A DNA stretch of 64,000 bases from Clostridium acetobutylicum ATCC 824 (GCF_000008765.1 NC_003030.1:468001-532000); one strand, 5' to 3'; shown: positions 9,956 to 18,325, counted from the first letter of the stretch. Program-made: numbers and translations. The notes: generated by a model from the letters alone, not told the origin.

Positions 9956-11092
9956 ATGGAACAACTTAATATAAAAGAAGAAAATAAGTATGCCAAAATG
10001 GCAGTGAATTTAAATTTTGTAGGTAAATATGATGAGGCAGTAAAATATTTTATAAAAGCATTACAGGCAAATGAAAATGATTTTGGTGTACTTATAAATA
10101 TAGCTGCAAATTTAACAGTTTTAAAAAGATATGATGAAGCCTTAGAGTATTATGATAGGGCACTTAAAATTAATCCAATCGATGAATTTGTGCTATGTGA
10201 AAAAGCTAATATTCTATTTACGCAAGATAGGTTTAATGAAGCTTTAAAATACTATGATGCTGTGATAGAAAATAATCAAATTAATAAATTAGCTTACTAT
10301 AATAAGGCTATGAGCTATGAAAAGCTAGGAAAATTTCATGAAGCTATTAAGAGTTGTGATTTACTTATAAAATTAGATAAAAGTTATATAGATATATACT
10401 ATTTAAAGGCAAGACTTCAAGAAAAGTTTGGGAAATATAAGGATGCAATAAGTACATATAGTGTAATTGCAACCTTAAAGCAAGATGATGGACAGCCTTA
10501 TTTGAAAATTTCAAGTATTTATAATAAAATAGGATTTTATAACAGAGCTTTAGAATATATACAAAAAATGATAAGGATAAGTCCGGAAAGAGCAATAGGT
10601 TATACAAATAAAGGATTAATACTAAGTAGTCTTGAAAGATACCATGAAGCATTAGAATGCTTTGATAAAGCAATAAAAATAGAAAATGATGATCCCGATA
10701 CTTATATGAGAAAGGGAAATGCATACAGAAAAGTGTCACAAAATTATAAGGCGTTAAGCTGTTATGATAAGGCCATTGAAATTAATGAGCTGTTTTTTAA
10801 AGCATATATTTTCAAAGCAGAGCTTCTTAATGAGCTTAAACAATATGATGAGTTGGCTTTGTGTTATGAAGCTTTAATAGAAAAAGATAAGTCTAAGGTG
10901 TATTCAGCGTATGTAAATGCTCCATATAAGTTGGTTTTAACCTATAAAGAGCTTAAGGACTATGATAAAGCTAGATGTGCTTGCAGAAAGGCTATAAATT
11001 ATTATGAAGAACTTATTTATTTCTCAGATGGGAGTGAAGAGTTTAAAAGAATAAAAGGAGAATTAGGAGGGATGTTATATGGATTCAGGTAA
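9956..11092 (+). CDS. TPR protein A of the type VII locus
   Basis: 378 residues made almost entirely of about nine 34-residue TPR units, with no signal peptide or membrane segment, so cytosolic. It is a close paralog of the protein at 14450-15580: both share NDFGVLINIAAN/KDDFGVLINIAAN, SSIYNKIGFY/SSIYNRIGFY and a C-terminal block with KSK-YS----APYKLV. Its 3' end overlaps the third WXG100 gene by 14 bases, implying coupled translation and a shared job. I infer a chaperone or targeting factor for WXG100 substrates. TPR domains bind proteins, but the partner here is unknown. Confidence 0.8.
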   Translation: MEQLNIKEENKYAKMAVNLNFVGKYDEAVKYFIKALQANENDFGVLINIAANLTVLKRYDEALEYYDRALKINPIDEFVLCEKANILFTQDRFNEALKYYDAVIENNQINKLAYYNKAMSYEKLGKFHEAIKSCDLLIKLDKSYIDIYYLKARLQEKFGKYKDAISTYSVIATLKQDDGQPYLKISSIYNKIGFYNRALEYIQKMIRISPERAIGYTNKGLILSSLERYHEALECFDKAIKIENDDPDTYMRKGNAYRKVSQNYKALSCYDKAIEINELFFKAYIFKAELLNELKQYDELALCYEALIEKDKSKVYSAYVNAPYKLVLTYKELKDYDKARCACRKAINYYEELIYFSDGSEEFKRIKGELGGMLYGFR

Positions 11093-11384
11093 TCGTTACA
11101 ATTCTAGTTTCATGGATGGTAGTATGAAGGTAAATGCTGAGGAAATCCAAGCTATGGCAAAAAGATATAAAGAACTGGCTGATAAGGCAAGCACTATATT
11201 AAACTCACTAAATAGTACTATAGATGAAATGAAACAAAATTGGAAGGGAAAATCAAGTGATACTTTTGTAAGCAATTATGATGGTTGGAAGAGCAATGGC
11301 AGAAGGTATGTAAATGAAATTGATAGAATAGCGGATGAATTAAAAAATGCATCTGAAAGATTTAGAGAAGCTGATAGAAGATAA
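11079..11384 (+). CDS. WXG100 protein 3
   Basis: 101 residues. An extra ~12-residue polar N-terminal tail precedes the helical hairpin; the turn is NWKG (W55-K-G57). The C-terminus ends FREADRR, close to FRDADLR of WXG100 protein 1, which suggests a shared C-terminal export determinant of the YxxxD/E kind (here RRYVNEID at about 81-88). GGAGGG lies inside the end of the TPR gene, and the two reading frames overlap. A very long hairpin follows 9 bases after the stop. Confidence 0.92.
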   Translation: MDSGNRYNSSFMDGSMKVNAEEIQAMAKRYKELADKASTILNSLNSTIDEMKQNWKGKSSDTFVSNYDGWKSNGRRYVNEIDRIADELKNASERFREADRR

Positions 11385-11393
11385 AATTTAGAA

Positions 11394-11466
11394 TTATTTA
11401 TAAGATAATAAAGCTTAAAAATGATTAGTGTGTAATCCTTTTTAAGCTTTATTATCTTATAAATAA
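11394..11466. repeat. Long perfect inverted repeat (28-bp arms)
   Basis: Positions 11394-11421 and 11439-11466 are perfect reverse complements over 28 bases. After one mismatch the loop holds a further 5-bp stem (GATTA 11423-11427 / TAATC 11433-11437). There is no T-run on either side, so it is not a standard terminator, although it would block transcription or protect the 3' end of the preceding mRNA. No transposase or target duplication is visible. Confidence 0.85.
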
Positions 11467-11914
11467 GGTGGGAATAATTATAAAATATATTTATGTAAGT
11501 TAAGATATTCCATGAAAGAAATAAAATAATTATACGAATATATATAGGTGTGGTAATTTATCCCTTGATATTATTATAATAAATGATAAAAAATAATATT
11601 AGGAGTCTGAATGAGGATTTACTTGAATTATATGGATACACCTATATATTAGGTACACTTTTGTTGAAATATATTACAATTTACTTCAATGTTTTGTTAC
11701 CTATGGTATATAAAGGATAAAGTACATGAAAAGTTAACAAAAAATTTAATGAAATAATGAAAAAGGATGAAAATATGGTGAAAATAAGGTAAAATATATA
11801 TAGAAAAATAAACCCACAAAGAATATTAGAAATATAGTAGGTGTATTGATAATTTTAAGTCTTATGATAAATTCAAGTTAGGGATTAAATTATTGGGCAA
11901 GGAGAGGGCAAATC
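11467..11914. other. 448-bp AT-rich gap without a clear gene
   Basis: This gap holds a 12-bp inverted repeat (11540-11551 ATATATAGGTGT / 11638-11649) around smaller palindromes. A 13-codon open frame (11611-11652) with AGGAG five bases upstream is the only coding hint. The right end probably carries the promoter of the next gene, but no -35/-10 pair is convincing. Confidence 0.5.
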
Positions 11915-12895
11915 ATGGATGAAATATTTTTGAAATCTGACGAACTACAAAACAACATAGATTATATTAAAAAACTTACAAATCAGATGAATGATGTCCA
12001 AAATGAAATAAAGCAATGTATCAAACAGCTTGACAGTAATGAGATAAGTAAGAGTATAAAAAATATTACAGATGATATGTACAAGAATTATGAATATGGT
12101 CAACAAATTGTAGAAGAAATTATGAAAATTGAAAGCATAATGAAGAATGCGGTAAATATATTTAATGAACTTGACATAAATTTAGGGAGTAATATGAATA
12201 AGGGGAGTTTAAATTCGGCAGTTGCCGGGATTTTGTGGGAAAAACAGAGTTCGAGGATAAAGACAGAAATGAAAAAAGATTTTGAGGAAATTGATAAAAG
12301 TGCATTAAAAATAAAGAAGGATACTTTTAAACGTGATCTTCCAGAAGCTTTTACTAGAAAACTTGAAAACTTTTTTGATGAACCTAAAATTCAAGCAACA
12401 CTTACACTTGTTGGAGGAGGAACACTTATCACAGGAGGACTACTTAAGAGAAAAGCTTTAAGTAATAAAATAAACACCAATAACGGAAGTGAAGCTCTCA
12501 AATACAAAATAAATAATTATAATCAAATAGATGCACATGCTGAGGAAACGAACTTAGATCAGCATGAATTAAAATTATCCAGTATTGGAATTAACTTAAA
12601 GAAAGTGAGGGGGTTAGCTAAATCAGGTATTAAGTATTATCTTAATAAAGATTCAGTGTCTAGTAGAGCAGTTAATGACACTTTAGATGTGAAAGATAAC
12701 TATGTATACGCAAATGGTTCTATAAAGAATGGAAATAGTAGTGGAATAAGAGAAGCTCTTAATTTTTCAAGAGAGTATATGAATCTTGCTCGTAAAGGTT
12801 TTGGAAATGGGGTATCAAGCATTATGAAATCTGTAGGGGATGCAGATATTAGTAATGATGCGATGACTTTTTTTCCTCAAAGCTCATCTAAGTAG
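11915..12895 (+). CDS. Unassigned helical protein, possible type VII substrate
   Basis: 326 residues. The first ~95 are predicted helical with the length and spacing of a WXG/LXG-like export domain, but no W-x-G turn is visible. A charged region, a short glycine-rich hydrophobic stretch (about 163-178, LTLVGGGTLITGGLL) and a polar C-terminal half without known motifs follow. No signal peptide. GGAGAGGG lies 6-8 bases before the ATG. Its place between the WXG100/TPR genes suggests a cargo or accessory protein. No toxin motif was recognised, and no obvious immunity gene follows. Confidence 0.7.
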   Translation: MDEIFLKSDELQNNIDYIKKLTNQMNDVQNEIKQCIKQLDSNEISKSIKNITDDMYKNYEYGQQIVEEIMKIESIMKNAVNIFNELDINLGSNMNKGSLNSAVAGILWEKQSSRIKTEMKKDFEEIDKSALKIKKDTFKRDLPEAFTRKLENFFDEPKIQATLTLVGGGTLITGGLLKRKALSNKINTNNGSEALKYKINNYNQIDAHAEETNLDQHELKLSSIGINLKKVRGLAKSGIKYYLNKDSVSSRAVNDTLDVKDNYVYANGSIKNGNSSGIREALNFSREYMNLARKGFGNGVSSIMKSVGDADISNDAMTFFPQSSSK

Positions 12896-13115
12896 TAAGA
12901 TAAATTAACCTATAATATTTTATTTTTCCTATAAATCAGGTATTTGTGACTCGAAACGGAAGTAGAGGTAAAGACTTTATTTACAACTAAATACTATATA
13001 AAAATATAAATAAGATTGACAAAATAGATACATAAGGTGCGTGTTTAAACTAAGTTTTATTTAAGGAGCCCGTAGCTTTTTAGATAAAAATAAAAGTTAA
13101 TTGAGGTGTTTATAC

Positions 13116-14426
13116 ATGAAAGAAATTGGGATAAATAAAGAGGATAGATATACCGAGCTTGCAAATAACCTTAAATTAATGGGAAAGTACGATGAGGCTG
13201 TAGAATATTATAGGAAAGCGCTGGAGGTTGACGGAGATAATTTTGAGGCGTATGCTAATCTTGGAGATTTGCTTGATAAAACTAATAAATGGGAAGAAGC
13301 ATGTGAGGTTTACGGAAAGGCAATAGAGCTTCAACCAGAAAATGAAGTGATTTTAAATGAAAGAGGAAATATGTTCTTTAAGCTTCAGAAGTATCCAGAA
13401 GCACTTAAATGTTATAGTAAGGCTATATACTTTAATTATAAGTTTGTAGTGCCATATCATAATAAGGGCTTAGTATACGAAATTTTTAGTGAATTTGATC
13501 AAGCTATGAAATGCTATAAATTATCCATTGATATTGATCCTAATTATAAAGAAGCATATGTTTCAAAAGCACGTTTAGAAAAAAAATTAGGAAAATATGA
13601 AGATGCATTAGAAACATATAATAAGCTTGAAAATTTAGAGAAGAATAATAACAAGATACTTTTAGATATGATAAAGATTAATATCGATATGAAGAATTAC
13701 AAAGAAGCATTAAGTGAAGTAGAAAAGTTAATAAAAATATATCCGGAAGAGTCATCAGGATATTATATTAAAGGAGTTCTAGTAAATTATTTAGGTAAGA
13801 GCGAGGAATCTTTGAAGTTCATAAATAAAGCTTTAAGATTAGACACTAAAAATCCTAAAATTTATTATGAAAAAGCTCTTATTTATAGTAATATAAAAAA
13901 GTATGATAAAGCACTAGAATTTTTAGAAGAAACTATAAGTATAGATCCAGATTACTATGAAGCTTATATTTTAAGAATTGATATTTTAATGAAAACAGGA
14001 AAATACAGTGAAGCCGTATACTATTGTAGAACACTTATAAATAGAGATAATACGAAGATGTATTCAGCATATGGTAAAGCTCCATATAGAATGTATTTAG
14101 CATATAAGGCAATGGGTAAAAAGAAAGATGCCGATGAAATATGTAAATATGCAATTAAATATTATGATGAAATTATAGAGCTAAGTGGCTTTGTACCTGA
14201 ATTTTATGTGATTAAGGGAATATTACTTACACATTTTGACAGATACAATGAAGCTAAAGAATGTTATGATTATGCTCTAGCTTTAGATTCTAAATATGCC
14301 GAAGCGTATTACTATCGTTCAAAATATTATGAAGCTCAAGGTATGAAGCTAGAAGCAGAAAAAGATATGAAAAAATGTGTTGAACTTGATAAAAGCTATG
14401 AAAGTTATGAGGAAAATATAAATTAG
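13116..14426 (+). CDS. TPR protein B of the type VII locus
   Basis: 436 residues from ATG 13116; a TTG at 13101 in the same frame overlaps the ribosome site GAGGTG (13103-13108) and is rejected. About eleven TPR units (for example YDEAVEYYRKALEVDGDNFEAYANLGD), no signal or membrane segment. It is more distant from TPR proteins A and C but keeps their C-terminal block, here TKMYSAYGKAPYRMY. The gene ends 23 bases before TPR protein C and uses the same TTGAGGTGTTTATA initiation cassette. Function inferred only from context. Confidence 0.8.
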   Translation: MKEIGINKEDRYTELANNLKLMGKYDEAVEYYRKALEVDGDNFEAYANLGDLLDKTNKWEEACEVYGKAIELQPENEVILNERGNMFFKLQKYPEALKCYSKAIYFNYKFVVPYHNKGLVYEIFSEFDQAMKCYKLSIDIDPNYKEAYVSKARLEKKLGKYEDALETYNKLENLEKNNNKILLDMIKINIDMKNYKEALSEVEKLIKIYPEESSGYYIKGVLVNYLGKSEESLKFINKALRLDTKNPKIYYEKALIYSNIKKYDKALEFLEETISIDPDYYEAYILRIDILMKTGKYSEAVYYCRTLINRDNTKMYSAYGKAPYRMYLAYKAMGKKKDADEICKYAIKYYDEIIELSGFVPEFYVIKGILLTHFDRYNEAKECYDYALALDSKYAEAYYYRSKYYEAQGMKLEAEKDMKKCVELDKSYESYEENIN

Positions 14427-14449
14427 GTATATTTGTTGAGGTGTTTATA

Positions 14450-15580
14450 ATGGCAAATGAAAATTTGGATAACGCGGAAAAATACAAGAAAATGGCACTA
14501 AATTTAAATCTTGTTGACAAACATGATTTAGCAATAGAATACTTCAAAAAATCTTTGGAATATAAGAAAGATGATTTTGGCGTACTTATAAATATTGCAG
14601 CAAATTACACTGTTTTAAAACAATATGAAAAAGCAATAGAGTATTATGAGAGGTCACTTAAAATTGCTCCAAATGATGAATTTGCTATGAGCGAAATAGG
14701 AAATCTTTTATTTCTTAAGGAAGACTTTAAAGGAGCAGCAAAGCAGTTTGATAATATTGTAAAGAATAATAAAGACAATAAAACAGCTCTGTATAATAAA
14801 GGGATTTCCCTTGAAAGAGCTGGGGAATACTTGGAGGCAATTGAATGTTATGATTTGCTTATAAAACTAGATAATAAGTATATGGATGCTTATTATTCCA
14901 AAGCAAGAGTACAGGAGGAAATTGGAAAACACAAAGAAGCTATAAGCACATATATTGCAATTGCAAATTTGAAAAAGGATGATGGAGAACCGTACCTAAG
15001 AATTTCTAGTATTTATAATAGAATAGGCTTTTATGACAAAGCTCTTATCTATATAGAAAAATTACTAGAAGTTGATCCAGAAAGAGTAATAGGATATGTA
15101 GACAAAGCGCTTATTCTTATAAGTACTGAAAGATATAACGATGCATTAGAATGGATTAATAGGGCTATTAAGATGGAAAATAGAGACCCTGAGATTTATA
15201 CTATAAAGGGTAATTTATATAGAAAGATAAAACAGTATGATGAAGCTATAAAATGGTATGATGAAGCAATTAAAGTAGATAAAAGCTTTTTTAAGTCATA
15301 CATATTTAAGGCTGAAGTTCTTCTTGAGATTAAAGCTTATGATGAGGCGATTGAAACATATAAATATTTGATGGAAAACGACAAATCTAAGCTTTACTCA
15401 TCCTTTTCCAAGGCCCCATACAAATTGGTTTTACTTTATAAAAAACTAGGTGATTATGATGAAGTTAAAGCCATGGGGGAAAAGGCTATAAAATATTATG
15501 AGGAACTTATTAGCATAGCTAAGGAAAATAATGAGTTTGTAGGCATAGTTGAGAACATTAAAGAACTCATGAAATTTTAG
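14450..15580 (+). CDS. TPR protein C of the type VII locus
   Basis: 376 residues from ATG 14450, with GAGGTG at 14438-14443; the in-frame GTG at 14441 is part of that site. About nine TPR units, cytosolic. It is collinear with TPR protein A along its whole length, a clear duplication, but lacks a WXG100 gene overlapping its end. A strong terminator at 15685-15720 closes the locus. The pair may serve different substrates or be partly redundant. Confidence 0.8.
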   Translation: MANENLDNAEKYKKMALNLNLVDKHDLAIEYFKKSLEYKKDDFGVLINIAANYTVLKQYEKAIEYYERSLKIAPNDEFAMSEIGNLLFLKEDFKGAAKQFDNIVKNNKDNKTALYNKGISLERAGEYLEAIECYDLLIKLDNKYMDAYYSKARVQEEIGKHKEAISTYIAIANLKKDDGEPYLRISSIYNRIGFYDKALIYIEKLLEVDPERVIGYVDKALILISTERYNDALEWINRAIKMENRDPEIYTIKGNLYRKIKQYDEAIKWYDEAIKVDKSFFKSYIFKAEVLLEIKAYDEAIETYKYLMENDKSKLYSSFSKAPYKLVLLYKKLGDYDEVKAMGEKAIKYYEELISIAKENNEFVGIVENIKELMKF

Positions 15581-15684
15581 GACTTAAAACTAAATGTAAA
15601 TAATTAACACAATGTAGACACTGGAAATAATGAATTGTTTATACAAATTTATTAGTTAATTAGCATAGAAAAGTTAAGATAGTC

Positions 15685-15720
15685 AAGGCAAGATTTAAAT
15701 TTTATAAATCTTGCCTTTTT
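15685..15720 (+). terminator. Terminator closing the type VII locus
   Basis: A 13-bp perfect stem (15685-15697 / 15705-15717, AAGGCAAGATTTA) followed by T's. Confidence 0.9.
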
Positions 15721-15778
15721 AATTTTTATATGCTTAAATTATAATAAATTAACACTTAAAGCAGAGAGGAACTAATAA

Positions 15779-16117
15779 ATGAATATTCAAATTTTTGGTA
15801 CTAAAAAGTGTTTTGATACAAAAAAAGCCGAGAGATACTTTAAAGAGAGAAAAATAAAATATCAGTTTATAGATTTAAAGGAAAAGGGATTAAGTAAGGG
15901 GGAATTAAATAGCGTTAAAGCCTCTGTAGGTTTAGACAATTTGATAAATGCTAAAGCAAAAAAATATAAAGCCCTAAATCTTGATAAGATTAGAACTGCA
16001 TCAGTAAAGGAAGAAATATTATTGGATAATCCAGAGGTTTATGTAACTCCTATAGTTAGAAACGGAAAAAATGCTACAGTAGGTTATAAACCAGAGGTAT
16101 GGAAGGAATGGTCGTAG
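15779..16117 (+). CDS. ArsC/Spx-family thioredoxin-fold protein
   Basis: 112 residues. The start IQIFGTKKCFDTKKAERYF and the middle FIDLKEKGLSKGEL follow the ArsC/Spx/YffB pattern, with one N-terminal Cys (C11) and no CxxC, so it is not a typical redox-switch Spx. The family includes glutaredoxin-linked arsenate reductases and RNA-polymerase-binding Spx. No ars genes are near, so arsenate reduction is not supported by context. GAGAGGA lies upstream of the ATG and a terminator follows. Confidence 0.8.
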   Translation: MNIQIFGTKKCFDTKKAERYFKERKIKYQFIDLKEKGLSKGELNSVKASVGLDNLINAKAKKYKALNLDKIRTASVKEEILLDNPEVYVTPIVRNGKNATVGYKPEVWKEWS

Positions 16118-16146
16118 GGGCCTTGATAGGATAATATATTAAAAAG

Positions 16147-16190
16147 TAGTGAAGAAACGATTATAGATTAGGCCTCTTCACTATTTTTTT
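16147..16190. terminator. Bidirectional terminator
   Basis: A 9-bp stem TAGTGAAGA (16147-16155) / TCTTCACTA (16175-16183), T-run on the + side and A-run on the left, placed between the convergent ArsC-like and HAD genes. Confidence 0.8.
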
Positions 16191-16195
16191 ATACA

Positions 16196-16846
16196 TTATC
16201 TTAATTCAAGTATTTTCTTATGAAGCTCGTCTACACTGTTTACAATATAATTAGCTCCTGCATTTTTTAGCTCTTCATAGGAACCAAAACCATAAGTAAC
16301 GCCTATAGAGGGTAAATTATTTTTTAAAGCACCTATAACATCATATTCCCTATCACCAATCATTATTGCATCGTCGCTTTTTATATTAAGACTTTCCATA
16401 GCATATCTTATTACGTCCTCTTTTGTACTTAGTTTACCGTCAAGAGAACTTCCGACTATAGCATCAAAATAGAAAGCTAATTTAAAGTGTTCAAGTATTT
16501 GTTTTGAAAATACAGTGGGCTTTGAGGTTGCAACAACTAAATGAAAACCATAATCTTTTAAAGAGCTAAGTAGAGCTTCAATTCCATCGTAAACCTTGTT
16601 TTCAAACATTCCTTTAGCTTTAAAGTAATCTCTATAATAATCAATTGCGACAGTTGCAGTTTCCTCATCAAAATTATAGTATTCCATAAAAGATGTTTTA
16701 AGTGGTGGTCCTACGAATTTATTAAGAGAAGATAAATCTTCCACTTGTATATCAAATTTATTCAGGGAATACTTAACTGACTTTGTTATTCCCTCGGCGG
16801 AGTCGGTTAAAGTTCCATCTAAATCAAATAGTACATAGTTATACAA
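16196..16846 (-). CDS. HAD-superfamily phosphatase (Gph/PpaX-like)
   Basis: 216 residues. Motif I is FDLDGTLTDS near the N-terminus, motif II lies in VVATSKPT, and the GDREYDVIGA motif near the C-terminus holds the last Asp pair. An inserted helical cap (about 15-80) marks the phosphoglycolate phosphatase/PpaX group, but the substrate cannot be read. The start is TTG 16846, with AGGAGG 8 bases upstream. Convergent with the ArsC-like gene; no operon partner. Confidence 0.88.
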   Translation of the reverse strand: MYNYVLFDLDGTLTDSAEGITKSVKYSLNKFDIQVEDLSSLNKFVGPPLKTSFMEYYNFDEETATVAIDYYRDYFKAKGMFENKVYDGIEALLSSLKDYGFHLVVATSKPTVFSKQILEHFKLAFYFDAIVGSSLDGKLSTKEDVIRYAMESLNIKSDDAIMIGDREYDVIGALKNNLPSIGVTYGFGSYEELKNAGANYIVNSVDELHKKILELR

Positions 16847-16886
16847 TTAAAAAACCTCCTGTTTTGTTGTATAATTTATAATGGAA

Positions 16887-16923
16887 CTAATAAGAAATTT
16901 GGGGTATTTATATTTCTTATTAG
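16887..16923. repeat. 12-bp inverted repeat upstream of the HAD gene
   Basis: CTAATAAGAAAT (16887-16898) and its exact complement (16912-16923), with a 13-base loop. No T-run. It lies between the divergent HAD and M50-like genes and could be an operator. Confidence 0.5.
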
Positions 16924-17012
16924 CAATATTGTAAATGCATGTTTTAGGGATTAGTTAATTTAAATATATTATAACATCATTAAAATGAAAAGGGAAAGTT
17001 GAGGATAAATAG

Positions 17013-18128
17013 GTGAAAAAGAGGATAAATGCTATAATAACAATTTTGGCTTTTATATTTTTAGGACTATATGTTTCTAAATGGAGTATTATAAATGAAA
17101 TTAAATTATTTTTGTACATTCTTGTTTCTTTCGTAGTTTGCATAATACTTCAAGAAATTAGTTTTATTTTAATTGGTCAGATATATGGGATAGTGTCTCA
17201 TGTTATATGTATTGGACCTTTTGCCATTTTTAAGCGTAATGGCAAGTTAAAGGTTAAATTTAAAATGAGGGCATATTCCGGTTTTTTGGGAAATATACAA
17301 GGAGTACATATTCCAGATATAAAATCTAAAGAGGAATTTGAAAGAGTTAAAAAGAACTTAAAAATAGTACTATGCGCGGGATTTTTTGCTGACATAATTA
17401 TTGTAATAGTTGCACTTATTTTGATTTTTACAGCAGCTTTTAAAAATCATGATTTTAAAATGTTTTTGATTATATCAATTATTATGGCAGAACTTTTAGG
17501 CTTTATTTCTGTTTTTGGAGGCAGTGTAAAGAGTGCTTTAAATATGAAAAAATCTTCAGAAGAGGAAGTTCTACAGGACCTATTACTTCTAGGTATATTT
17601 TATGAGGGGACTAAAGAAGCACATCGTTTTAGTTATCTAATTGAAAGGTACCTTGTTCTCGGAGAGAATATTAAAGTTAGAAACTATAGTGATGATGAAA
17701 TGCTTAAAAATATATCCTATGTGTCTGAACTTATATATATGCGTCTAGGGGGCATTGTAAATAAGGTTCCATCAAATATTATGAAATTTATACAGAATAT
17801 AATTAAGAAGAAAGAACAATTTGTGGGGAAACCAAGGTTTTCTAGAAGAGTCTTAAATCTTGTATATAGGTATATATTGTATCTTGCAGTGGTAGACAAT
17901 AATAATAAAGATGCACTTGAGTTATATAATTATTTTGCAAAGTTTTTATATTATAATGATAAGAGGAAAAATTATACTAAAGTATTTATAGAGCACATAC
18001 TTGGAATCGAAGATAATTATGAGTATCTAATGGATGCAAATAATCTTATAAAAAGCAAAGGTGGAATGTGGTTTGGTTATGGTATACACGAAGTAGATGT
18101 CCATATGATTAATCTAAAAAATAGTTAA
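17013..18128 (+). CDS. M50-like membrane protein with degenerate catalytic motif
   Basis: 371 residues, with membrane segments at about 7-23, 33-58, 112-138 and 145-166 and a long soluble C-terminal half. The second segment contains LQEISFILIGQIYG where M50 site-2 proteases have HExxH-(F/L)-x-G-x-x-x-G; here His-47 is Gln and the last His is Phe (position 51), with only the Glu kept. The following GPFAIFKRNGKLK also resembles M50 relatives. It is probably a non-proteolytic member. GTG start with GAGG 9 bases upstream. A histidine kinase fragment follows directly after the stop. Confidence 0.65.
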   Translation: MKKRINAIITILAFIFLGLYVSKWSIINEIKLFLYILVSFVVCIILQEISFILIGQIYGIVSHVICIGPFAIFKRNGKLKVKFKMRAYSGFLGNIQGVHIPDIKSKEEFERVKKNLKIVLCAGFFADIIIVIVALILIFTAAFKNHDFKMFLIISIIMAELLGFISVFGGSVKSALNMKKSSEEEVLQDLLLLGIFYEGTKEAHRFSYLIERYLVLGENIKVRNYSDDEMLKNISYVSELIYMRLGGIVNKVPSNIMKFIQNIIKKKEQFVGKPRFSRRVLNLVYRYILYLAVVDNNNKDALELYNYFAKFLYYNDKRKNYTKVFIEHILGIEDNYEYLMDANNLIKSKGGMWFGYGIHEVDVHMINLKNS

Positions 18129-18299
18129 GTGGTGATAATTTGTGAAAGAAAATATAAATATATTGATAGAACACGAAATGGAAATAACACAGGCCTTGGA
18201 TTAACAATAGCTAAAGAACTAGTAGAGCAAATGGGACACAACATATTTCAGGAATTTAGAGCTGGAAAACTTAATATAATTATTAAATGGGGTTACTAA
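18129..18299 (+). pseudogene. Remnant of a sensor histidine kinase (C-terminal ATPase end)
   Basis: A 56-codon frame, beginning directly after the previous stop, reads ERKYKYIDRTRN then NNTGLGLTIAKELVEQMG and ends KLNIIIKWGY. This is the F box, G2 box (GLGL) and last strand of a HATPase_c domain; the His box, N box and G1 box are absent. It cannot act as a kinase and is most simply the tail of a deleted gene. It ends 26 bases before the CPBP protease start. Confidence 0.8.
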
Positions 18300-18325
18300 T
18301 TGTGTTAGATAAGGAGAAAGTATTT

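Noticed and set aside
10365-10739. 124-codon open frame on the minus strand
   Set aside because: Antisense shadow of TPR protein A; aromatic- and Leu-rich composition without a ribosome site or family match.
11394-11466. Insertion sequence or MITE ends
   Set aside because: No transposase, no target duplication, no second copy in the window; kept only as an inverted repeat.
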